In this document: piece by piece, positions 6,162 to 11,954 of the stretch
How the letters are laid out: each line of letters starts with the position of its first letter
Position numbering within the stretch: position 1 is the first letter of the stretch
Source of the DNA: Bacteroidota bacterium
GTDB lineage: Bacteria; Bacteroidota; Bacteroidia; Cytophagales; Cyclobacteriaceae
NCBI GenBank assembly: GCA_023412765.1
Contig: JAEZBX010000022.1
Span: 1 to 11,977 of the forward strand
DNA length: 11,977 bases
Reading direction: 5' to 3'
Program-made: the position numbers and the translations under genes
Notes under the pieces: model-generated
Told to the model about the DNA's origin: nothing
Seen by the model: the letters and a program-made list of their open reading frames with translations, nothing else
The model's database searches: none

Positions 6162-8801
6162 ATGAAGGCAACTCCTCCAAAAAAAGCCCTTCAATTTCTT
6201 CGCTGGTTTTGCCGCGAAGATTATATCGATGAGATCGAAGGTGATCTTACGGAGCTCTTCAGGAAAACTTATACAACATTTCCACGCAAGGCAAAGTGGT
6301 TATTCTTCCTGCAGGTGATGTCCTACTTCAGACCTGAATTCATTAAATCTTTTAGGAATACTCAATCCATCAATTCATATCCTATGTATAAGAATTACTT
6401 CAAGGTTGGTCTGCGAAACCTCGCTCGCAATTTGGGATATTCAACCATTAACATAGTCGGACTTGCCTCAGGCATGGCAATCGCTATAATCATTGGTTTA
6501 TGGGTCTTTGATGAACTGTCGTATAACACTTACTTCGCTAACTACCATCGGATCGCGCAGGTCACAAAAGCGGGGAAGTGGCAGGGTAAATATTACCAGG
6601 GACAAAAGTACCTGCCTTATAAGCTTATTGAAGAACTTCAAACCAACTACGCCCAAAATTTTAAACATGTAGTTCCAATCTCGGGGCCCGGTGGGTTCGA
6701 TGCTGTTCTTTCAACACATCAAAAGAAGCTCACCAAAACGGGAATGTATATCGGTGAGGGAGCACCATCAATGTTTACGTTTGATATGGTGTATGGAACG
6801 TGGTCCGGGCTGAAGGATTTGCGCAGCATATTAATTTCAGAATCGACATCAAAAGCACTTTTCGGCGATGCTGATCCACTAGGGCAACCGTTGAAAATCA
6901 ATAACAATACGGACGTGACTGTCACGGGTGTGTTTAGAGATTTTCCTAAAAACACTGAGCTCTTTGGTCTCCAATTTTTTCAGCCCTGGAATTTTTATTT
7001 GCAGGATGCAACCTGGATCACGCAACAAGGATGGGATAATCATTTCCTTTATGCGTATGTGGTGATAGCAGACAACAAAACATTCGAAGAAGCAGGCGCC
7101 AATATCCGGGAAGCGCAAATGAAAGTCATTCGGAATCTCGATTATATGAAAAATGAGTTGCAATATGAGCCAGAGATATTGCTGCATCCCATGCGAGACT
7201 GGCATTTGTATTCCGATTACAAGGAAGGTGAACTTCAAGCCGGTCCCGTTCAATTAGTCTGGTTCATCGGAACGATCGGAGTATTTGTGCTTTTGCTGGC
7301 GTGTATAAATTTTATGAATCTGAGCACAGCCCGTTCGCAAAAAAGAGCAAAGGAGGTGGGCATTCGCAAAACAGTTGGATCTGTCCGCAGCCAACTTGTT
7401 GCTCAGTTTTTCAGCGAGTCTTTTTTGATTGTTATACTCTCATCTTTTATCGCAATTATTGCTGTTGCTTTATCCCTACCGTGGTTTAATGACGTGTCGG
7501 GAAAAGATATGAGAATACCATACGAGGAAATAATATTTTGGGGCAGTTGCCTGGCATTTGTAGTGATCACGGGTTTCCTCGCTGGCAGTTATCCTGCTCT
7601 GTATTTATCATCCTTTAAACCGGTAAGTGTGCTGAAAGGAGTAATCAGATATGGCAAGTTGCCAGCAGTCTCGCGAAAGGTGCTGGTAACGATACAATTC
7701 TCGGTCTCTGTGTTCCTTATCATTTTCACCGCTTCAGTTTATCAACAATTGATGTTTGTGAAAGAAAGACCTGTAGGATACGATAGGGAAGGCTTGATCA
7801 TGGTGCGAAAAAAATCATTTGATTTTGATATAAAAGGCGACGTACTGCGAGCGGAATTAAAGAAGACAGGTGTCGTGCATGAGGTTGGAGAATCCGGCGG
7901 CGACATAACGGCGACGTGGTCTCACAACGTTGGCTTTAATTGGGAGGGGAAAGATCCTGCGTTTGATGCGAGTTTTGCAACGCTTAATGTTTCTCCTGAG
8001 TTTGGTAGAACAGTCGGTTGGAAATTCATCGAAGGACGAGACTTCTCCCGGGAAATAGTGAGCGATTCTGCGGCATTCATCTTAAATAAGGCTGCTGTAG
8101 ATTATATGCAAATCAAAAATCCCGTTGGAAAAATAGTGAGGTGGACTAACCGAGCCTGGAATGTAGATCAGGACTTCAAAATTGTGGGAGTGATTGAGGA
8201 TATGGTCATGAATTCTCCTTTCGAACCCGTTAAGCCTGCGATCTATTTAACATATGGCTATGAACGCATGCTTCTCATTAAAATTTCGTCTAGCGTAAGC
8301 GCTGCCGAAGCTTTGCCAAGAATTGAGCGCGTTTTTGCAGAGGTAATTCCCGACATCCCTTTTGATTATAAGTTTGCAGATCAGGAGTTTGCTGCCAAGT
8401 TTTCAAATGAGGAGAGAATTGGAAAGTTGGCGGCACTGTTCACAACACTAGCCATCGCAATCAGCTGTCTGGGTTTATTTGGCCTTGCGTCATTTGTTGC
8501 CGAACAGCGCACGAAGGAGATTGGAATCAGAAAGGTTCTGGGTGCCTCAGTTTCAAATCTCTGGCAAATGCTTTCGCAAGAATTTGTTCTGTTGGTTATA
8601 ATATCGTGCTGCATCGCAATTCCATTGGCGTATTACATTCTTAATAAGGCCATCAGCAGTTACACCTATAAAACTGAATTGAGCCTGTGGATTTTTCTAA
8701 GTGCCGCCGTTGGTGCATTGGTAATTGCATTGGCAACAGTTAGTTTTCAAGCCGTCAACGCAGCGTTGAGGAACCCGGTGAACAGCATTCGCACTGAGTG
8801 A
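6162..8801 (+). CDS. Large FtsX/MacB-type permease with N-terminal prefix domain (second copy)
   Basis: An 879-residue paralogue of the preceding gene with the same architecture: prefix domain (FLRWFCREDYIDEIEGDLTELF, RPEFIKSFRN) to about residue 70, first TM at about 95-116, periplasmic domain, TMs from about 364, coupling motif KRAKEVGIRKTVG (394-406), a second half with TM near 505-525, and a C-terminal TM trio with TKEIGIRKVLGA (784-795) after the sixth TM. It ends NPVNSIRTE, like the first copy's NPVNSLRSE. It starts with ATG 37 bases after the first copy's stop, without a terminator, so it is probably in the same operon. The periplasmic domains are clearly divergent from those of the first copy, which suggests different partners or substrates, or a heterodimer. 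A conserved R-D-x-HL segment (about 345-349) precedes the second TM block in both. As an orphan permease it needs an ATPase encoded elsewhere. Confidence 0.9.
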   Translation: MKATPPKKALQFLRWFCREDYIDEIEGDLTELFRKTYTTFPRKAKWLFFLQVMSYFRPEFIKSFRNTQSINSYPMYKNYFKVGLRNLARNLGYSTINIVGLASGMAIAIIIGLWVFDELSYNTYFANYHRIAQVTKAGKWQGKYYQGQKYLPYKLIEELQTNYAQNFKHVVPISGPGGFDAVLSTHQKKLTKTGMYIGEGAPSMFTFDMVYGTWSGLKDLRSILISESTSKALFGDADPLGQPLKINNNTDVTVTGVFRDFPKNTELFGLQFFQPWNFYLQDATWITQQGWDNHFLYAYVVIADNKTFEEAGANIREAQMKVIRNLDYMKNELQYEPEILLHPMRDWHLYSDYKEGELQAGPVQLVWFIGTIGVFVLLLACINFMNLSTARSQKRAKEVGIRKTVGSVRSQLVAQFFSESFLIVILSSFIAIIAVALSLPWFNDVSGKDMRIPYEEIIFWGSCLAFVVITGFLAGSYPALYLSSFKPVSVLKGVIRYGKLPAVSRKVLVTIQFSVSVFLIIFTASVYQQLMFVKERPVGYDREGLIMVRKKSFDFDIKGDVLRAELKKTGVVHEVGESGGDITATWSHNVGFNWEGKDPAFDASFATLNVSPEFGRTVGWKFIEGRDFSREIVSDSAAFILNKAAVDYMQIKNPVGKIVRWTNRAWNVDQDFKIVGVIEDMVMNSPFEPVKPAIYLTYGYERMLLIKISSSVSAAEALPRIERVFAEVIPDIPFDYKFADQEFAAKFSNEERIGKLAALFTTLAIAISCLGLFGLASFVAEQRTKEIGIRKVLGASVSNLWQMLSQEFVLLVIISCCIAIPLAYYILNKAISSYTYKTELSLWIFLSAAVGALVIALATVSFQAVNAALRNPVNSIRTE

Positions 8802-8808
8802 AAAGGTA

Positions 8809-8843
8809 ATCGGTAGCTACGATCTAATAACACCGGTTTTTTT
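8809..8843 (+). terminator. Possible weak intrinsic terminator after the permease genes
   Basis: An imperfect dyad (8809-8823, arms ATCG and CGAT around TAGCTA with one bulged G) is followed, after a 13-base gap, by seven T at 8837-8843. The gap is long for a classical terminator, so this is a weak call based on the position just after the stop at 8801. Confidence 0.3.
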
Positions 8844-8861
8844 GTAAAACGGGATAGGTAA

Positions 8862-8884
8862 GGTATAGGGTATAGGGTATAAGG
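8862..8884 (+). repeat. TATAGGG-type 23-base repeat
   Basis: Three head-to-tail near-heptamers: GGTATAGGG, TATAGGG and TATAAGG. It is the perfect 23-base reverse complement of the last 23 bases of the window (11955-11977), so the two copies face each other across the three-gene sulfur-type operon. A third copy with one mismatch is at 1973-1995 in the orientation of 11955. Confidence 0.75.
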
Positions 8885-8938
8885 ACCCAACTTGGAAGGC
8901 CTGTCTCTTTAAGTAAGGAGGTACAAGTTTAACCAATC

Positions 8939-8952
8939 CCGATGGCTATCGG
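8939..8952. repeat. Small perfect palindrome CCGAT-GGCT-ATCGG
   Basis: A five-base perfect inverted repeat with a four-base centre. It has the shape of the CCGATAGCTATCGG palindromes I recall as common in Bacteroidota spacers. There is no evidence for a function here. Confidence 0.45.
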
Positions 8953-8955
8953 AAC

Positions 8956-9074
8956 GAATAACTGATAACGGTCATCACGTTGGCACGGTCGAAGTTCATA
9001 CGATTTTCAATCGAGCGCATGCCCAAGTCCCACACCCACGATTAACGAATAACGATTAACTATTAACGGATAAC
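8956..9074 (-). repeat. Inverted heptamer arrays (two and five copies)
   Basis: At 9040-9074 five perfect 7-base units follow each other (GATTAAC, GAATAAC, GATTAAC, TATTAAC, GGATAAC), and at 8956-8969 two more (GAATAAC, TGATAAC). On the minus strand these are the GTTAWYN heptamer of the other arrays. The strand is that of the GTTAWYN reading; the 70 bases between the arrays show no repeats. Confidence 0.75.
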
Positions 9075-9139
9075 CCGGAAACCGGGGCCGTCTCATTCAC
9101 CATGCAACAAAATTACTAGTTGCCACCGTCCACGCCGTG

Positions 9140-9165
9140 GCTTTAAAAAAAAGTTTAAAGCTTTT
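9140..9165 (+). terminator. AT-rich hairpin with a following T4
   Basis: A perfect 8-base stem, GCTTTAAA (9140-9147) and TTTAAAGC (9154-9161), with a six-base A-rich loop, then TTTT (9162-9165). It lies about 110 bases before the next start codon. It could be a transcription boundary or leader hairpin, but its stem is AT-rich and therefore weak. A four-base stem CCAC-GCC-GTGG at 9130-9140 sits directly in front. Confidence 0.3.
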
Positions 9166-9273
9166 GCAACAGACCTTTCTTTTTGGGTTCCGTAATACCC
9201 GCCGTCACCCTATTCAAAGGATGGCACTATCCAATATTCATTACAACATCTATTAACCTAAAAAACAAACACA

Positions 9274-9945
9274 ATGGAAACATCACTGAAAAACTCCAGA
9301 CGAAAATTTATTGGGACACTTGCATTGAGCGCAACTGCTGGAGTAACTGCCATGGGCGCAACATTTAAAAAGAGCGCCTTGCCGGCATTGCACTTTTCCG
9401 ATGAGAGTGAAGCGTGGTTTAAGAAGATCAAAGGAAGTCACAGGGTAGTCTTCGACGCAGCAGAGCCAAACAATGCCTTTTCCATCATTTGGACATGGGG
9501 TTTTTATGCAACAAACAATCAGAGCGGGTCACCCGATAGTGATATCACCGCTGTTTGCGTTTTCCGGCACAACGCAATTCCGTTTGCGCTCGAAGATAAA
9601 ATATGGAGCAAATATAAACTGGGTGAAGTTTTCCAGGTAACGGACAACAGGACTCAAAAGCCGGCAATCCGGAATCCTTATTACAATGCTACTGATGGCG
9701 ACTTCCCATTAAACGGTGTTGATGGCATTAAAAAAATGCAAGAAAGAGGAGCAATGTTCTGTGCCTGTAACCTGGCCCTTGCGGTCTACAGCGGTATGGT
9801 AGCCAAAAAAATGGGCTTGGATCCTGAGGCTGTGAGAAAAGAATGGGTAGCAGGTGTTCTTCCCGGGGTTCAAGTTGTGCCTGCAGGCATATGGGCATTG
9901 GAGCGGGCTCAAAGCAAAGATTGCGCTTACATTTTTGCTGGCTAA
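9274..9945 (+). CDS. Tat-exported DsrE-like protein
   Basis: A 223-residue exported protein. Residues 6-30 carry a twin-arginine signal (SRRKFIGTLALSATAG, Arg9-Arg10), so the protein should reach the periplasm folded. The remainder resembles the DsrE/DsrF fold, small proteins that carry sulfur on a cysteine. Support comes from the C-terminal GVQVVPAGIWALERAQSKDCAYI, matching the 'GVxVVPSGVxALxRLQ' end of DsrE-like proteins, and from MFCACNLAL with Cys163 and Cys165, where DsrE-like proteins carry a cysteine-centred 'FxACxNT' type motif. Other cysteines are at 95 and 217. The ATG at 9274 follows an A-rich leader typical of Bacteroidota. It is 36 bases before the next gene and lies in one operon with a TauE/SafE exporter, which supports a sulfur role. 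Specific substrate unknown. DsrE-family membership is moderately sure; a catalytic sulfur-carrier role is inferred. Confidence 0.75.
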   Translation: METSLKNSRRKFIGTLALSATAGVTAMGATFKKSALPALHFSDESEAWFKKIKGSHRVVFDAAEPNNAFSIIWTWGFYATNNQSGSPDSDITAVCVFRHNAIPFALEDKIWSKYKLGEVFQVTDNRTQKPAIRNPYYNATDGDFPLNGVDGIKKMQERGAMFCACNLALAVYSGMVAKKMGLDPEAVRKEWVAGVLPGVQVVPAGIWALERAQSKDCAYIFAG

Positions 9946-9981
9946 TTAGGTTCCAAAACGAATTGTAAAGTGCAAAGGGTT

Positions 9982-10755
9982 ATGACTCGTGTGGGAGCCT
10001 TGCTTGTATGCGAGTTTATCTTTTTCAATATAGCAGCCCAACAGCCAGAGAGTAAGGCTGACCTACAGCCTTACTCATTTTCGTTGACAGCTAAACTTCA
10101 TTCTACAGGCCACTCGATTTATAGTGGACAATATTTGAATCATCACCTTAACACGGAAATCAGTATGTCCTGTAGATCCCAAACGTTCGGAGGTTTTATC
10201 ACCAAAAATACTGATATGGTCGATCTGCATTCTTCGATCAACTACACCACGGTGGGCGTGTTCAAATCGCTTCGTATGGGCAAGGCGTTGACTATAATGC
10301 CATATTTCGGTTGGTTTCTCCGTCAATCACATTCGTTCGCAGACCATGCATCTGACGCATGGACTTGTGTGGTAGTGCGATACAGGTTTACGAATTTTCT
10401 TACGATTGAGAATACAGCTCTCGTTGGCAATCTAATTCGACATCATGCAAAGGCGTCGTTTGCTAACCGGATTAATGCTACGCTTTCGGTTGGCAAAATG
10501 AAGATCGATGTATATGGGTGGTATTGCCGGTCCATAAACAACAACACAAATTTTGTTTCTACAAGCATCGCTGTGACATCGCCGGATTGGGTGATTTCGC
10601 CTTCGGTTTCTGCAAGATTACAGGTTGCCGTGTTACAATACGTAACCTCTGAAAAACCAGCGGCAGCCTTACGTCGTGGTGGTTTGGTCTCCCTGATAAT
10701 GCCTATCAATTTATCGAAGCGAACTGTTGAAAAAACACCGTCTGATGCAAAATGA
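9982..10755 (+). CDS. Putative outer-membrane beta-barrel protein of unknown function
   Basis: 257 residues from the ATG at 9982; a GTG at 9970 would add four residues. I chose the ATG because it gives a usual signal peptide (MTRVGALLVCEFIFFNIAAQQ). The mature part alternates polar and aromatic residues in beta-strand-like stretches, such as HHLNTEISMSCRS, INYTTVGVFKSLRMG, IMPYFGWFLRQSHSF and VVVRYRFTNFLTIENTALVG, and the region SLIMPINLSKRT is close to the end. That is compatible with an outer-membrane barrel, but the C-terminus (TPSDAK) lacks the usual final aromatic residue. I do not recognise a named domain. The gene lies between a DsrE-like gene and a TauE/SafE gene, in the same orientation, with 36 and 59 bases between, so a role in passage of a sulfur compound or in the same stress response is a reasonable inference, not shown. 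Confidence 0.7.
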   Translation: MTRVGALLVCEFIFFNIAAQQPESKADLQPYSFSLTAKLHSTGHSIYSGQYLNHHLNTEISMSCRSQTFGGFITKNTDMVDLHSSINYTTVGVFKSLRMGKALTIMPYFGWFLRQSHSFADHASDAWTCVVVRYRFTNFLTIENTALVGNLIRHHAKASFANRINATLSVGKMKIDVYGWYCRSINNNTNFVSTSIAVTSPDWVISPSVSARLQVAVLQYVTSEKPAAALRRGGLVSLIMPINLSKRTVEKTPSDAK

Positions 10756-10814
10756 ATCTTGATGCCATTTCGAATTTCAACAACAGGATCTAACGTATTT
10801 AAGAAGAATTACCG

Positions 10815-11600
10815 ATGGAAGTAGTGGGCTTTTTAGCTTTAATAGGTTTGGGAATTATTCTTTCATTAATCGGAGGAGGGGGATCTCTATTGTCTGTTCC
10901 TATACTGGTTTACCTTTTTTCAATGGACATTGTAACTGCGTCAACATATTCATTATTTATTGTTGGAGCGTCAAGTCTTTTCGGTGCTGTTCAAAAGGTC
11001 AGGACTGATGGTGCCGACTTGAAGGTTGCTTTTGTTTTTGGTTGTAGTTCAGCGATTGCCATTTTCATAGCTAGACGATGGGTTATACCAGCAATACCTG
11101 GCGAGCTAACCCTTGCAGGAGAGTTTGCAATTACGAAGAGTGTCTTAATATTAATCGTCTTTTCTTTGATTGTTATTGCGTCGTCACTTATGCTTCTTCT
11201 GAGACAAGATCCACCGGCAGTGAACTCGGGTAGGCGGAGACTAAAATTCCTTCTTCCAATAAGCTTTCCAACCGGGCTAATTGCAGGAATGGTTGGAATT
11301 GGTGGCGGGGTTATCATCCTACCTGCACTGATCACACTTGCCCGCCTTCCATTTCGAATTGCAGTAGGCACAGCGTTAATTGTGATCAGCTTCAATTCAT
11401 TATTTGGTTTCCTGACGGATGCGTCTACCAACAACGTTGATTGGATCTTTCTGTTGTTGATCACATTTTTTGCATCGATAGGCATGTTCGTCGGAAATTT
11501 TTACAATGAGAAAATCCCCCCGAGAATTGTGCGTTTGTCATTTGGATGGCTCCTGCTTGTTGTTGGTGTGTGTATTTTTTTAAAGGAAGCTGTATTGTGA
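10815..11600 (+). CDS. TauE/SafE-family anion exporter
   Basis: A 261-residue inner-membrane protein of the TauE/SafE family, which exports sulfite, sulfoacetate or related anions. Two glycine-rich repeats mark the two halves: LIGGGGSLLSVPIL (18-31) and GMVGIGGGVIILPAL (158-172), each at the start of a helix bundle. The pattern of long hydrophobic stretches gives about eight TM helices, from residues 4-19, 24-60, 70-86, 107-128, 146-175, 181-200, 208-227 and 240-257. The ATG at 10815 follows an AAGAAGAATTACCG leader. The gene is the last of the apparent three-gene unit behind the DsrE-like and barrel-like genes. Family membership is sure; the anion is not, and sulfite is inferred from the DsrE neighbour. 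No dedicated regulator is visible beside it. Confidence 0.92.
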   Translation: MEVVGFLALIGLGIILSLIGGGGSLLSVPILVYLFSMDIVTASTYSLFIVGASSLFGAVQKVRTDGADLKVAFVFGCSSAIAIFIARRWVIPAIPGELTLAGEFAITKSVLILIVFSLIVIASSLMLLLRQDPPAVNSGRRRLKFLLPISFPTGLIAGMVGIGGGVIILPALITLARLPFRIAVGTALIVISFNSLFGFLTDASTNNVDWIFLLLITFFASIGMFVGNFYNEKIPPRIVRLSFGWLLLVVGVCIFLKEAVL

Positions 11601-11623
11601 CGAAAGTTCCTGCGGTTTTGATT

Positions 11624-11644
11624 GTTATCCGTTATCAGTTAATC
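11624..11644 (+). repeat. GTTAWYN heptamer array, three copies
   Basis: GTTATCC, GTTATCA and GTTAATC in tandem, 24 bases after the TauE/SafE stop. The composition matches the array at 110-130 almost unit by unit (that one is GTTATCT, GTTATCC, GTTAATC). Confidence 0.75.
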
Positions 11645-11755
11645 CTACTTTGTCAACTTCCAATTAAGTGCTTTGAGAGAAGTATTCCTCACTTTTGATG
11701 CACAATTTGGTACTTCGTCGCCTAGCGCAACAGTAATTGATCGTGACTTGGCTCC

Positions 11756-11771
11756 GCAGCCGCCGGGCTGC
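11756..11771 (+). terminator. GC-rich hairpin preceding the long inverted repeat
   Basis: GCAGCC-GCCG-GGCTGC is a perfect six-base stem with a four-base loop, followed by GCTTTT. It would make a plausible intrinsic terminator, but it lies 156 bases past the exporter gene and abuts the long inverted repeat, so it may instead belong to that element. Confidence 0.4.
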
Positions 11772-11849
11772 GCTTTTGGATTTGCAACTGAATTTTAGCC
11801 GCACATCCCCCACCAGGCCAAAGCTAAAATTAGGTTGCAATCCAAAAGC
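11772..11849. repeat. Long imperfect inverted repeat (about 27-bp arms)
   Basis: The left arm at 11772-11799 (28 bases, beginning GCTTTTGGATTTGCAAC) and the right arm at 11823-11849 (27 bases, ending GTTGCAATCCAAAAGC) are complementary at 25 of 27 aligned positions, with one bulged T in the left arm. The loop is 23 bases (11800-11822). No transposase, no protein-coding frame and no target-site duplication are evident. It could be a MITE-like or REP-like element, a remnant of two terminal inverted repeats, or a structured RNA; the sequence alone does not decide. Confidence 0.7.
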
Positions 11850-11892
11850 TGGAAGAATGATCGTCTACTCCTCAAGCCATACAGTTCTCTTA

Positions 11893-11924
11893 ACTTCACA
11901 AAGTAGTACTAGTTATTGTGAAGT
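11893..11924. promoter_or_regulatory. 9-base perfect dyad ACTTCACAA / TTGTGAAGT
   Basis: Perfect nine-base arms (11893-11901 and 11916-11924) flank a 14-base centre which itself contains the palindrome TAGTACTA. Dyads of this size are typical of operators of dimeric regulators, but no promoter or gene is visible within the window to which it could belong. The call as regulatory is a guess; it could equally be a hairpin. Confidence 0.3.
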
Positions 11925-11954
11925 GGCTTTGCGCTCGATCAAATATCCAATGCG

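Larger units (their letters stand above)
8802..9273. other. Gene-free spacer rich in short repeats
   Basis: This 472-base region separates the permease operon from the sulfur-type operon. It holds a weak terminator candidate, a TATAGGG repeat (8862-8884), a small palindrome (8939-8952), two heptamer arrays in inverted orientation (8956-8969 and 9040-9074) and an AT-rich hairpin (9140-9165). A purine-rich AAGGAGG at about 8915-8921 looks like a ribosome-binding site but is followed only by a seven-codon frame at 8942. An overlapping frame at 9183-9368 enters the next gene out of frame and is not credible. Confidence 0.65.

Noticed and set aside
6879..7253. 124-codon minus-strand frame inside the second permease
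   Set aside because: Antisense shadow within a confident coding region; no domain and no start context.
8862..8884. Could the TATAGGG array be a telomere-like or replicon end?
   Set aside because: Only three units, three dispersed copies in 12 kb, and genes continue on both sides.
8942..8965. AAGGAGG followed by a seven-codon frame
   Set aside because: Too short, 20 bases from the purine-rich motif, and built from a palindrome plus a heptamer repeat.
9183..9368. 61-codon plus-strand frame overlapping the DsrE-like start
   Set aside because: It runs out of frame through the Tat signal of a real gene, has no domain, and begins in a repeat-rich spacer.
10991..11485. 164-codon open frame on the minus strand inside the TauE/SafE gene
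   Set aside because: It is a shadow of a well-supported membrane-protein gene; the translation has no recognisable domain.
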